DNA from: S010-25 sp964466455
GTDB taxonomy: Bacteria; Pseudomonadota; Gammaproteobacteria; SZUA-229
Assembly: GCA_964466455.1 (NCBI GenBank)
Contig: CAYXNL010000028.1
Coordinates: 1-30,279, forward strand
DNA length: 30,279 nucleotides
Reading direction: 5' to 3'
The notes under the pieces were generated by a model. That model worked only from the letters and a program-made list of their open reading frames with translations. It made no database searches and had not been told where the DNA came from. This document shows positions 1 through 8,674 of this stretch, in pieces. The position numbers and the translations under genes were made by a program. Numbering within the stretch: position 1 is the first letter of the stretch; each line of letters begins with the position of its first letter.

Positions 1-26
1 GGATGGGTGAAAAGGATACTTATTGG
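1..26. repeat. Lone end of a dispersed palindromic repeat
   Basis: The motif AAGGATACTTATTG at 12-25 is the same as both arms of the inverted-repeat element at 10137-10232. The preceding GGATGGG (1-7) also matches the outer flank of that element's right arm (reverse complement of 10233-10239). Only one arm is visible, so this is either a solo end or the edge of an element cut by the window start. It lies just upstream of the tonB-like gene. Confidence 0.6.
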
Positions 27-59
27 TAAAACCGCTAAAAAACAGGCGGGTAATATAAA

Positions 60-959
60 ATGATGAGAAAGCGATCAAGAGCCAGGCCTGACATTAGCGA
101 CCATGACCGTTTTGGTCTTACCTTTTTACTTACTGTCATTTTTCATGGTATTGTTATTCTGGGTGTAACGTTCACCTTTGCTTCACCGGCAGACAGCGAT
201 AGTGCACCGGCACTGGATATTATTCTTCTGCAAACACAATCTCCCTCTGAAAAAAAACCTGCGGACAAGCAGGCTAATTATCTTGCGCAAATTTCACAAC
301 GTGGCGGGGGTGATACCAGCAGGAAAGCTCACCCACGTGATCTTTTCAGCACGCCCACACTGGCAACAAAACCCGGTCTCGCAATGAGAACTCAACAACA
401 GCAAGAGAGACACAAGCAGCAACAGAGCAAACAACTTGCTCTGTTGCATCAACACCATTCAGATTATTCTGTTTCACAGGAAGATCCGAACCCGGCACCT
501 GAAAAACAAAGCCAGACAAAACCGAACCAGGAAAACTCGCCCCTGCCAGCAGCCCGTCTGGCACCAGAGATCAGCGATACCATTGATGAACATGCTACTC
601 GCGGTAAGGTAAAATTTATTAATGCCAGTACCCGTGAGTTTAGCGCCGCCAAATATATGCGAAACTGGATAGACCGGGTTGAGCGTATCGGTAACCTCAA
701 CTACCCGGATCAGGCACGCAGACAGAAACTCAGCGGCACCCTGATTCTCGATGTTACTATCAACGCGGCTGGCAAGCTGATTAAAACCGATATTCGTCAG
801 TCATCCGGTCACCAGGTACTGGATGATGCAGCAAAACGTATCGTTGAACTGGCGGCACCCTTTCCTCCTTTCAGTAGGAAACTACGCCAGCAGGCGGATG
901 TCATACACATTACACGTAGCTGGGAATTCCTTAATAACAACGGCTTACAAACTCATTAA
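60..959 (+). CDS. TonB-family energy transducer (TonB3-like)
   Basis: A 299-residue TonB-family protein that would couple the inner-membrane ExbB/ExbD proton motor to the outer membrane or to another envelope task. One membrane segment lies at about 19-41 and contains His29, matching the conserved TonB transmembrane His. A Gln/Pro/Lys-rich periplasmic linker follows (about 105-175), then a TonB C-terminal domain (about 205-290) with the motif NYPDQAR and the pattern GTLILDVTINAAGKL. The stretch ending in ERIGNLNYP is typical of the TonB3-like subgroup found next to gshB and yqgE in Pseudomonas. In P. aeruginosa tonB3 is linked to twitching motility, which fits the pil genes downstream here; that role is inference. 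Two ATGs stand in tandem at 60 and 63, and either could start. No exbB or exbD is nearby. Confidence 0.87.
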   Translation: MMRKRSRARPDISDHDRFGLTFLLTVIFHGIVILGVTFTFASPADSDSAPALDIILLQTQSPSEKKPADKQANYLAQISQRGGGDTSRKAHPRDLFSTPTLATKPGLAMRTQQQQERHKQQQSKQLALLHQHHSDYSVSQEDPNPAPEKQSQTKPNQENSPLPAARLAPEISDTIDEHATRGKVKFINASTREFSAAKYMRNWIDRVERIGNLNYPDQARRQKLSGTLILDVTINAAGKLIKTDIRQSSGHQVLDDAAKRIVELAAPFPPFSRKLRQQADVIHITRSWEFLNNNGLQTH

Positions 960-978
960 GTATCGAGCTACCAGAGAG

Positions 979-1554
979 ATGACAACAAATACCAAAAGCG
1001 ATAACAGCTTAACCGGGCACTTCCTGATTGCTATGCCGAGCTTAACGGATATTAATTTTAATCAGGCAGTTACCTATATCTGTGAACACAATGAAACCGG
1101 CTGTTTTGGTATTATTATCAACCATAAAACCGATATCCTTTTACAGCAGGTGATTGCAGAGATGGCAATCGAGAGCAGCACAAATATATCCCGATCCACC
1201 CATGTCTATTCAGGTGGTCCGGTGGAGACGGGTCGTGGTTTTGTTTTGCACCGCCCCAATGGTAACTGGCTTTCCAGCATACAGATAAATGACTCCATTT
1301 CACTCACTACATCAAAAGATATCCTTGAATCCATTGTCAACAATAAAGGCCCGGATGATGCCATTGTCGCCCTGGGCTATGCCGGCTGGGCAGCCGGGCA
1401 ACTGGAACAGGAAATAGCGCAGAATACATGGTTAAACTGTCCAGCAGATGAACAGATTATTTTTAATACTCCGGTAGCTCAACGCTGGCGAGAGGCAGCG
1501 AAACTTATCGGCGTTGATTTACGCCTGTTAAGCCAGGATACCGGACATGCCTGA
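979..1554 (+). CDS. yqgE: YqgE/AlgH family protein
   Basis: A 191-residue member of the UPF0301 (YqgE/AlgH) family. These are small soluble proteins of unsettled biochemical role; the homologue was called AlgH in Pseudomonas for an effect on alginate regulation. Family landmarks are LTGHFLIAMPSL near the N-terminus, GIIINHKTD, the VYSGGPVETGRGFVLH block and ALGYAGWAAGQLEQEI. The reading frame is open further upstream, but the ATG at 979, preceded by AGAGAG, gives the family length and the usual N-terminus. An upstream start would overlap tonB heavily. The gene lies 19 bases after tonB and 3 bases before ruvX, as in the conserved yqgE-yqgF pair. Confidence 0.93.
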   Translation: MTTNTKSDNSLTGHFLIAMPSLTDINFNQAVTYICEHNETGCFGIIINHKTDILLQQVIAEMAIESSTNISRSTHVYSGGPVETGRGFVLHRPNGNWLSSIQINDSISLTTSKDILESIVNNKGPDDAIVALGYAGWAAGQLEQEIAQNTWLNCPADEQIIFNTPVAQRWREAAKLIGVDLRLLSQDTGHA

Positions 1555-1557
1555 GGC

Positions 1558-2016
1558 ATGAGCGATACGATAAAAAAGCCGGAAACTCACCGCACACAGT
1601 CCATAAGCCATGTGCTGGGCTTCGATTTTGGTCACCGGCGTATTGGCGTTGCCAGCGGTCAGATGATTACCCGAACAGCCACCCCCCAGATTACATTATC
1701 TTCCGTCAATGGCAACCCGGACTGGTCAGGCATTCGCAGGCAGATTGAACAATGGCAACCGCAGGCACTGGTTGTAGGCATGCCCTATCACCTTGATGGG
1801 AATACAAACACCATGACGCGAGCCGTTGAGGAGTTCTGTAATGGTTTGAAAAAACGTTATAAACTTCCCATTTACACGGTTGATGAACGCCATAGTTCCA
1901 GTCAGGCAGAAACCGTACTGAAAGAAAAAATGAAAATAAGCCAGCATAACAGGCATGAGGTTGATAAAATGGCGGCAGCAATAATCGTGCAACGCTGGTT
2001 ACAGCAGGCGGAATAA
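1558..2016 (+). CDS. ruvX: Putative pre-16S rRNA nuclease / Holliday junction resolvase RuvX (YqgF)
   Basis: A 152-residue RNase H-fold nuclease of the YqgF family, which in E. coli takes part in 16S rRNA 5' end maturation and was also named RuvX. Visible family blocks are GFDFGHRRIGVA (first catalytic Asp), VVGMPYHLDG, the DERHSS motif that holds the second acidic residue, and VDKMAAAIIVQ with the C-terminal Asp. The three acidic residues expected for metal-dependent cleavage are present. The first 15 or so residues are an extension beyond the usual start. The gene sits 3 bases after yqgE, so the two are almost certainly co-transcribed. Confidence 0.93.
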   Translation: MSDTIKKPETHRTQSISHVLGFDFGHRRIGVASGQMITRTATPQITLSSVNGNPDWSGIRRQIEQWQPQALVVGMPYHLDGNTNTMTRAVEEFCNGLKKRYKLPIYTVDERHSSSQAETVLKEKMKISQHNRHEVDKMAAAIIVQRWLQQAE

Positions 2017-2067
2017 ATCTTTCTCCAGCTCAGGTTGTGCAATAACACACTAATAAAAAATAAAAAT

Positions 2068-2571
2068 ATGCAATCACTCGCCTCCCCCGATGAGCTGTTG
2101 GCACAACTGACCCGACAACTGGAAAAGATACTGCGGGATAAAAATATTCACCATCCGCTTATGGTGGGTATCCATACCGGTGGCGTCTGGATCGCTGAAA
2201 AGCTACATCAGGCACTTGCTCTGTCCGAACCACTGGCAACGCTGGATATCAGTTTTTACCGTGACGACTTTTCCCGTATTGGGATGCATCCACGGGTTAA
2301 ACCTTCACAACTACCACTACAGGTAGATGATCGACATATTATTCTGGTTGATGACGTATTGCATACCGGCCGAACCATCCGTGCTGCGATGAATGAAATT
2401 TTTGATTACGGTCGCCCGGCAAGCATTAGCCTTATCTGCCTGCTTGAGCGCAGTGGCCGCGAATTACCGATACAGGCAGATGCGGTTGCCGGACATCTGC
2501 ATCTGGAAACCGGCCAGCACATAAAACTGACCGGGCCGCAACCATTAGCATTTGACTGGCAGAGTACATAA
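2068..2571 (+). CDS. pyrR: PyrR bifunctional pyrimidine regulator / uracil phosphoribosyltransferase
   Basis: A 167-residue PRTase-fold protein of the PyrR family. In Gram-positive bacteria PyrR binds pyr mRNA; in gammaproteobacteria it is adjacent to pyrB and its regulatory role is less clear. The PRPP-binding loop VDDVLHTGRT is intact and followed by the hydrophobic helix expected of type I phosphoribosyltransferases. The frame is open from a TTG at 2035, but the ATG at 2068 begins the first recognisable family residues (MQSLASPDELL) and gives the normal length. Neither start has a strong ribosome site. It is 24 bases upstream of pyrB. I see no convincing PyrR-type anti-antiterminator in the short leader. 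Confidence 0.9.
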   Translation: MQSLASPDELLAQLTRQLEKILRDKNIHHPLMVGIHTGGVWIAEKLHQALALSEPLATLDISFYRDDFSRIGMHPRVKPSQLPLQVDDRHIILVDDVLHTGRTIRAAMNEIFDYGRPASISLICLLERSGRELPIQADAVAGHLHLETGQHIKLTGPQPLAFDWQST

Positions 2572-2595
2572 AAAACAGCGAATTGAATAGCACCT

Positions 2596-3672
2596 ATGGT
2601 AAATAAAGCCAGCAAACCAACCGACCCGATAATCGGCCTCGATACATGGAATATCCAGCTTGACCAAAACGGCCAGCTTAAACATTTCCTCACTACCGAA
2701 GGGCTTGGCAGTGAGATGCTTACCCATATTCTGGATACAGCGGAAAGTTTCGCCAATATTAATGACCAGCGCGTGAAAAAAGTGCCGCTATTGCGCGGCA
2801 AAACAATCGTAAACCTTTTCTTTGAAGCCAGTACCCGAACCCGCACCACCTTTGAGCTGGCGGCGAAACGCCTGTCTGCTGATGTTCTCAATATCAATAT
2901 CAACACCTCGGCAACGTCAAAAGGCGAAACTCTGCTTGATACCCTGCAGAATATTCAGGCCATGCAATGTGATATGTTTATCGTGCGCCACAATGATTCC
3001 GGCGCGGCACATTTTATCGCTAACCATGTGGCACCGAACATCAGCGTGATCAATGCCGGGGACGGCTGGCATGCTCATCCAACTCAGGCCATGCTGGACA
3101 TGTTCACTATCCGGCGCAATAAGGGTAATGATTTCTCTCGCCTGCGGGTAGCTATTGTCGGTGACATATTACATTCACGGGTGGCTCGTTCACAGATTCA
3201 TGCCTTTAATACACTGAACACCGGCGAAGTTCGCGTTATTGCCCCGAAAACCCTGTTGCCAGTCGGTATTGAAGACATGGGAGTAAACATTTTCACCGAT
3301 CTTGAAGCCGGCATTGAAGATGCCGATGTAGTCATTATGCTACGCCTGCAAAAAGAACGGATGCAGGGCGCGTTACTGCCCAGCGAACAGGAATACTACC
3401 GCCTGTATGGCCTGACATCGCAACGCCTGCGAGCGGCAAAAGACGATGTCATCGTGATGCACCCCGGCCCCATTAACCGCGGCGTAGAAATTGACTCCTG
3501 TGTTGCCGATGGTGCCCGTTCGGTTATTCTCGATCAGGTCTCCTATGGTATATCGGTTCGTATGGCGGTAATGACGATGGTACTGGGTCGGGAGATCCCC
3601 GACACAAACAGAGTTACAGACAACACATCACAAACCGACAATACAAAAGACCAGTCAGGTGGAATAGCGTAA
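2596..3672 (+). CDS. pyrB: Aspartate carbamoyltransferase catalytic subunit
   Basis: A 358-residue PyrB that makes N-carbamoyl-L-aspartate from carbamoyl phosphate and aspartate, the first committed step of pyrimidine synthesis. The carbamoyl-phosphate loop STRTRT (about 79-84), the 80s-loop Lys in TSKGETL, the HPTQ motif and the aspartate-side HPGPINRG block are all visible. It resembles the long Pseudomonas-type PyrB, with an N-terminal extension before LLRGKT that in that class contacts regulatory nucleotides. A polar, Thr/Asn/Asp-rich C-terminal tail of about 20 residues lies beyond the fold. It ends 4 bases before pyrC', the arrangement of the PyrB-PyrC' holoenzyme genes. No pyrI is present. 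Confidence 0.95.
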   Translation: MVNKASKPTDPIIGLDTWNIQLDQNGQLKHFLTTEGLGSEMLTHILDTAESFANINDQRVKKVPLLRGKTIVNLFFEASTRTRTTFELAAKRLSADVLNININTSATSKGETLLDTLQNIQAMQCDMFIVRHNDSGAAHFIANHVAPNISVINAGDGWHAHPTQAMLDMFTIRRNKGNDFSRLRVAIVGDILHSRVARSQIHAFNTLNTGEVRVIAPKTLLPVGIEDMGVNIFTDLEAGIEDADVVIMLRLQKERMQGALLPSEQEYYRLYGLTSQRLRAAKDDVIVMHPGPINRGVEIDSCVADGARSVILDQVSYGISVRMAVMTMVLGREIPDTNRVTDNTSQTDNTKDQSGGIA

Positions 3673-3676
3673 AATC

Positions 3677-4945
3677 ATGACACGTATACTGATTAAAAAC
3701 GGCCTGTTGATTGATCCGGCCAACCAAATCAATCAACAGGCGGATATTACTATCGCCCACGGCAGGATTGAAGCGATTTCCCCGGCGAATACCGCCGCCA
3801 GGGAAAAACAGACGATTGATGCCAGCAGCCTCATTGTCTGCCCCGGTCTGGTTGACTGCTGCGCACGTCTGCGAGAACCGGGCGCGGAACATAAGGCAAC
3901 CATTGCTTCGGAAACAAAGGCCGCCGCCTATGCTGGGATCACCACCTTATGCTGCCCTCCTGATACCAGTCCAGTCATTGATGAACCGGCAGTTGTTAAG
4001 TTAATCAGTCAGAAGGCAGTCCATGCCGGATACAGTCATGTTGTCACGCTGGGGGCGCTTACGGCCGGACTCAAAGGTAAACATCTCAGTGAAATGACGG
4101 CGCTGAAAGAAGCTGGCTGCATCGGTGTCAGTAACGCACGTGCACCACTTGATAATACCCTGATAATGAAACGCGCCTTTGCCTATGCTGCTACCTTTAA
4201 TCTGCGTGTTTTTATTCAACCCAGTGACTACTGGCTGAGTCTGGGGGGCTGCGCCCATGAAGGTAAAATAGCCAGCCGCATGGGTCTACAGGGTATTCCC
4301 CGCTCTGCCGAGACCGTTGCCATCGCCACTGCCCTGCAACTGATTGAGGAAACCGGTGTTAGCGCCCATTTTGGCCGCCTGTCCACCGCTGCAGCCATTA
4401 CCATGATCGGACGCGCCCGGTACAACCGGCTAGCGGTTACCGCAGATGTCAGTGCACATCAATTACATTTGACCGAATACGATATCAGTAACTTTAACAG
4501 TAGCTGTCACGTACTACCGCCGCTGCGTACGCAACGTGATCAGGAAGCACTGAAGCAGGGAATCGCCGATGGTATTATTACCGCAATCTGCTCCGACCAT
4601 CAGCCACATGAGCAGGATGCGAAACGGGCACCCTTTGCCAGTACCCAGCCGGGTATTTCCAGCCTCGAAACCCTGCTGCCCCTTGCTCTGCGCTTAACTG
4701 AAAACGGGATAAGCATCGACACGATAATTCGGGCACTCACCACCGCACCGGCAAATATTCTTGGTTTATCCAGTGGTCAGTTAGCCGTTGGTGAAAAGGC
4801 GGATATCTGTATATTTGATCCCGAAGAAGAATGGACGCTAAATCCGCAGCACATGCGTAGCAGAGGGAAAAATACACCTTTTGCCGGCTGGAACTTACGC
4901 GGCAGGGTAAAACATACACTGATAAACGGGCTACCGATTAAATAA
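3677..4945 (+). CDS. pyrC': Inactive dihydroorotase-like subunit PyrC'
   Basis: A 422-residue amidohydrolase-fold protein of the class I dihydroorotase type, without a working metal site. Where active enzymes have D-x-H-x-H-L-R this one reads DCCARLREPG, so the two His become Cys62 and Arg64. The later His ligands also appear replaced (QPSD in place of an H-x-E-D motif, and an Arg before LST). The last Asp is kept in CSDHQPH. In Pseudomonas the matching pyrC' product is enzymatically dead but needed to assemble the PyrB dodecamer, so the same structural role is inferred. It begins 4 bases after pyrB. A functional pyrC must lie elsewhere in the genome. Confidence 0.92.
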   Translation: MTRILIKNGLLIDPANQINQQADITIAHGRIEAISPANTAAREKQTIDASSLIVCPGLVDCCARLREPGAEHKATIASETKAAAYAGITTLCCPPDTSPVIDEPAVVKLISQKAVHAGYSHVVTLGALTAGLKGKHLSEMTALKEAGCIGVSNARAPLDNTLIMKRAFAYAATFNLRVFIQPSDYWLSLGGCAHEGKIASRMGLQGIPRSAETVAIATALQLIEETGVSAHFGRLSTAAAITMIGRARYNRLAVTADVSAHQLHLTEYDISNFNSSCHVLPPLRTQRDQEALKQGIADGIITAICSDHQPHEQDAKRAPFASTQPGISSLETLLPLALRLTENGISIDTIIRALTTAPANILGLSSGQLAVGEKADICIFDPEEEWTLNPQHMRSRGKNTPFAGWNLRGRVKHTLINGLPIK

Positions 4946-5016
4946 ATAACTCCGCCACAAGAGAATCTGGGGTATTCAAGCAGAAAAACCTGGAGATTCA
5001 ACACCACCCGAGTGTA

Positions 5017-6141
5017 TTATCCTGAATTATCAGGAATATGAAGCGGCTCGGATTTTTCCATATTTGACTGCAAGCCTTTTACACCACCACCAAAATTAAT
5101 TTTCCATTCAAGATTTGTACTCGAATCGGCATTAGCCAGTGCCGTTTTTAAATCTATTTTTCCGGCTTTAAATAACTCATACAAAGACTGGTCAAAGGTT
5201 ACCATTCCCGCTTCGCTACCTTTTTCCATAATTTCCTTGATCTCATGGAAGCTGCCATCACGAATCAACTTACTGATATAAGGTGTATTAATCAGAATTT
5301 CAATAGCGGCAACCCGGTTGCCGTCCATCCCTTTCACCAGACGCTGGGCGAGAATACCATTCAGATTTAATGACAGGTCCATCAACACCTGATTGTGTGC
5401 ATTGTCCGGGAAAAAGTTCAGCAGGCGGTCAAGTGCCTGATTCGCATTGGTTGCATGCAGGGTTGTTAAACACAAATGGCCAGTATCTGCATAACGCATG
5501 GCCGATGCCATGGTATCGTGATCACGGGTTTCACCGATCATAATCACATCCGGTGCTTCACGCATGGCTTCACACAGGGCATTTTCAAACGACAGCGTAT
5601 CCAGCCCCACCTCACGCTGACCAACAATACATTTTTTATGCCTGAACATAAACTCAACCGGATCCTCAATGGTCAGAATATGACCCGTTTCAGTCATGTT
5701 CCGATAATCCAGCATGGATGCCAGAGAAGTAGATTTTCCCATGCCAGTAGCACCAACAACCAGCACCAGCCCTTTGTTGCGCATAATCATTTTTTTGTAG
5801 ATGGCGGGCAGACCCAGTGAATCCAGGGTTGGAATATCGGCGCGGATATACCGGATAACCATGGAAACCTCACCCCGCTGCAGATAAACATTAATCCGAA
5901 AACGACCCAGCTCAGTATAGGAAACACCCAGATTAAGTTCCAGATTACGTTCAAAATCCTTAATTTGGAAAGGCGTTAATAAATCATAGGCCAGTTTTTT
6001 TGTCATCCCCGGGTTAAGCATACTATTGCCTACAGGACGGATTCTGCCATCAATACGCACACTCACTGGGGCACCCGTGGTGAAATACATATCCGATGCC
6101 CGCTGCTCAGACATTAATTTTAAATATGGTTGTAGATTCAT
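5017..6141 (-). CDS. Second PilU-like type IV pilus ATPase paralogue
   Basis: A 374-residue PilT/PilU-family hexameric ATPase of the secretion-NTPase superfamily. The Walker A is GATGMGKST (130-138), with Met where PilT and PilU here have Ser. Asp box ILTIEDP, Walker B DVIMIGE and the His box LCLTTLHA are all present, so ATP hydrolysis is plausible. It has the PilU-type signatures CIVGQREVGLDT and LDRLLNFFP, and resembles PilU more than PilT. It ends in a polar tail of about 25 residues after NLEWKINF. A 96-base gap, rich in TATA-like steps, separates it from pilU upstream, so it may also have its own promoter. It is probably an accessory retraction motor. Confident in family, unsure of exact role. 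Confidence 0.88.
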   Translation of the reverse strand: MNLQPYLKLMSEQRASDMYFTTGAPVSVRIDGRIRPVGNSMLNPGMTKKLAYDLLTPFQIKDFERNLELNLGVSYTELGRFRINVYLQRGEVSMVIRYIRADIPTLDSLGLPAIYKKMIMRNKGLVLVVGATGMGKSTSLASMLDYRNMTETGHILTIEDPVEFMFRHKKCIVGQREVGLDTLSFENALCEAMREAPDVIMIGETRDHDTMASAMRYADTGHLCLTTLHATNANQALDRLLNFFPDNAHNQVLMDLSLNLNGILAQRLVKGMDGNRVAAIEILINTPYISKLIRDGSFHEIKEIMEKGSEAGMVTFDQSLYELFKAGKIDLKTALANADSSTNLEWKINFGGGVKGLQSNMEKSEPLHIPDNSG

Positions 6142-6237
6142 ACTACTCTCAAAATATTTCCGTGATATTGAATATAGTCGTTATATATCTGTACTCACCG
6201 CTATCGCATTAACCTGACCATTCATCTTGTTTTTGGC

Positions 6238-7401
6238 CTAACGTAGCCGTGAACGATCATCATGATTATCCACCGTAACATTATCCAGTCCATCCATCAG
6301 ATCATTATCTCTGGCTTCCTTACCCTCAAGTTTAATGCGCAAGCGCAGGTCATTTACCGAGTCGGCATTACGTAGTGCATCTTCATAGGTAATCTGTTCA
6401 TTCTCATACAGATCAAACAACGCCTGATCAAACGTTTGCATACCCAGCTCTGTTGATCGGAACATCAGCTCCTTTATTTCGTGCACCTGACCTTTAAAAA
6501 TCAGATCTGCCATCAGCGGTGTATTAATCATAATTTCAACTGCTGCAATACGCCCTTCACCGTTTGTATCAGAAATTAACCGTTGCGATATCATACTTTT
6601 TAAATTAAGCGACAAATCCATTAGCAACTGCTGGCGGCGCTCTTCCGGAAAAAAGTTAATAATCCGATCCAGTGCCTGATTGGTGCTATTGGCATGCAGC
6701 GTGGTTAAACACAGGTGTCCGGTTTCGGCAAAAGCAATTGCATGTTCCATGGTTTCACGGTCACGCACCTCGCCGATCAGAATAACATCTGGAGCCTGAC
6801 GCAGGGTATTTTTAAGTGCCACGGCATAACTTTCCGTGTCTACACCAACTTCCCGCTGAGTCACAATACAGTTGATATGGTTATGAATAAATTCAATCGG
6901 ATCTTCGATGGTAATAATATGACCTCGACTATTCTGGTTACGATGACCAACCATCGCCGCCAGTGAGGTGGATTTACCCGAACCAGTGGCACCAACAAAG
7001 ATAACCAGACCCCGTTTGGTCATGGCGATATCCTGTAGTATCGGCGGCAGATTCAGGTCTTCAAAATGGGGGATTTCCGAACGGATAACCCGTAACACCA
7101 CGCCGACAGAACCACGCTGGGTAAACGCATTAACCCGAAAGCGTGATACACCCGGCAGACTGATGGCAAAATTACACTCCCTGTTTTCTTCAAATTCTGC
7201 ACGCTGACGGTCATTCATAATAGCACCAACCAGAACCTGGGTATGCTGAGGACTAAGCGACTGATTCGACAATGGCTGTATCACACCGTCAACTTTCATA
7301 GACGGTACCGCACCTGCTGTAATAAACAGATCAGAACCATTTTTCTGCACCATCATGCGTAGCAGATCGTGCATATACTTTATCGCTTTATCGCGATCCA
7401 T
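6238..7401 (-). CDS. pilU: Type IV pilus accessory retraction ATPase PilU
   Basis: A 387-residue PilU that works with PilT to retract type IVa pili. N-terminal PAS-like part with GSDLFITAG (about 22-30) and VDGVIQPL; Walker A GATGSGKST (137-145); Asp box ITIEDPIEF; Walker B DVILIGE; His box CLTTLHA. The blocks CIVTQREVGVDT and TELGMQTFDQALF, and the tail segment ALRNADSVNDLRL, match the Pseudomonas PilU pattern, so this is the better orthologue of the two PilU-like proteins. The acidic C-terminus is usual for PilU. It starts 57 bases after the pilT stop, giving a pilT-pilU operon read leftwards. Confidence 0.94.
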   Translation of the reverse strand: MDRDKAIKYMHDLLRMMVQKNGSDLFITAGAVPSMKVDGVIQPLSNQSLSPQHTQVLVGAIMNDRQRAEFEENRECNFAISLPGVSRFRVNAFTQRGSVGVVLRVIRSEIPHFEDLNLPPILQDIAMTKRGLVIFVGATGSGKSTSLAAMVGHRNQNSRGHIITIEDPIEFIHNHINCIVTQREVGVDTESYAVALKNTLRQAPDVILIGEVRDRETMEHAIAFAETGHLCLTTLHANSTNQALDRIINFFPEERRQQLLMDLSLNLKSMISQRLISDTNGEGRIAAVEIMINTPLMADLIFKGQVHEIKELMFRSTELGMQTFDQALFDLYENEQITYEDALRNADSVNDLRLRIKLEGKEARDNDLMDGLDNVTVDNHDDRSRLR

Positions 7402-7457
7402 AGGATAACCTCATGCCATTAACATATTCTTGAAGAAATTTTCGATGGGGTGTTTAC

Positions 7458-8495
7458 TTAATTAAATGCATCCTTATTTGCCGCCTTTTTCCTCGCTTCT
7501 TCTTTACTGACCAGACCTTTATCCACTAATTCCTGCAGATTCTGATCCAGTGTCTGCATACCAATTGACTGACCGGTCTGGATGGCCGAATACATCTGGG
7601 CAATTTTATTTTCACGAATCAGATTTTTGATTGCCGATGTGCCGATCATAATCTCGTGTGCCGCCACGCGCCCGCCCCCTTTCTTTTTTAATAATGTCTG
7701 TGAAATTACTGCGCGTAACGACTCTGACAACATGGCACGAACCATTTCTTTCTCCGCCGCCGGAAACACATCCACAATACGGTCAACCGTTTTTGCTGCC
7801 GAACTGGTATGCAGGGTACCAAAAACCAGATGACCGGTTTCCGCCGCAGACAATGCCAGTCCGATGGTTTCAAGATCACGCATTTCACCCACCAGTATCA
7901 CATCCGGGTCTTCACGTAGTGCGGAGCGGAGCGCCTCGCTGAATCCAAGTGTATCACGATGGACTTCACGCTGATTAATCAGGCTTTTTTTACTTTCATG
8001 CACAAATTCTATCGGATCCTCAATGGTCAGAATATGGCCATAATGATTTTCATTTACATAGTTAACCATGCCCGCCAATGTAGTGGATTTACCCGAACCA
8101 GTCGGACCGGTAACCAGAACAATGCCACGAGGGGTATCAGAAATTTCTTCAAAAATCTTTGGTGCCTGTAATTCTTCCAGAGTCAGGATTTTGGAGGGAA
8201 TAGTACGAAACACCGCACCGGCACCACGATTATGGTTAAACGCATTAACACGGAAACGAGCCAGCCCCGGAATTTCAAATGAAAAGTCTGTTTCCAGATA
8301 TTCTTCAAAAGATTTACGTTGCTTGTCATTCATAATGTCATAAACCATGCCATGTACATCGTCATGTTCCATTGGTTCAACATTGATACGACGAATATCA
8401 CCATCGATACGGATCATCGGTGGTAAACCCGCTGACAAATGCAAATCGGACGCCCCATTTTTAACGCTGAAGGCAAGAAGCTGTGCGATATCCAT
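7458..8495 (-). CDS. pilT: Type IV pilus retraction ATPase PilT
   Basis: A 345-residue PilT, the cytoplasmic hexameric motor that depolymerises type IV pili for twitching motility, adhesion and DNA uptake. Walker A GPTGSGKST (130-138), Asp box LTIEDPIEF, Walker B DVILVGE (198-204), His box VFGTLHTSSA, and the PilT-specific C-terminal AIKNLIRE motif needed for retraction. Length and N-terminus (MDIAQLLAFSVKNGASDLHLS) match PilT exactly. A good ribosome site, AAGGGG, lies 7-8 bases before the ATG. It is the first gene of a leftward operon and is divergent from proC across 179 bases, where yggS is normally found between the two genes. Confidence 0.97.
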   Translation of the reverse strand: MDIAQLLAFSVKNGASDLHLSAGLPPMIRIDGDIRRINVEPMEHDDVHGMVYDIMNDKQRKSFEEYLETDFSFEIPGLARFRVNAFNHNRGAGAVFRTIPSKILTLEELQAPKIFEEISDTPRGIVLVTGPTGSGKSTTLAGMVNYVNENHYGHILTIEDPIEFVHESKKSLINQREVHRDTLGFSEALRSALREDPDVILVGEMRDLETIGLALSAAETGHLVFGTLHTSSAAKTVDRIVDVFPAAEKEMVRAMLSESLRAVISQTLLKKKGGGRVAAHEIMIGTSAIKNLIRENKIAQMYSAIQTGQSIGMQTLDQNLQELVDKGLVSKEEARKKAANKDAFN

Positions 8496-8630
8496 TAATT
8501 TCCCCTTAATTTGTTTATTCTTTTACGATTAGCTTGCAGAGGTACTAGTTATAGCCAATAAATCTCTACTCTTCAGTAAATCACTAGCTAATTCCGGGAT
8601 TTTTTTACCACAACTTCAGAATTATGACTG

Positions 8631-8639
8631 TGTTAAAAT
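8631..8639 (+). promoter_or_regulatory. Candidate extended -10 promoter for proC
   Basis: TGTTAAAAT reads as an extended -10 (TG-n-TAAAAT), 36 bases upstream of the proC start. No good -35 hexamer is visible at the right spacing (CAACTT region), which is tolerated by extended -10 promoters. Sequence match only. Confidence 0.4.
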
Positions 8640-8674
8640 TTTCGCCCCATAGATATAGATGGAGAATATTTACA

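Noticed and set aside
2406..2906. 166-codon minus-strand frame over pyrR/pyrB
   Set aside because: Antisense shadow of two strongly supported genes, with no start context and an amino acid pattern typical of opposite-strand translation.
5020..5035. TCCTGA-ATTA-TCAGGA hairpin at the 3' end of the second PilU-like gene
   Set aside because: Perfect but only six pairs, within the coding end and with no T-run, so it is not called as a terminator.
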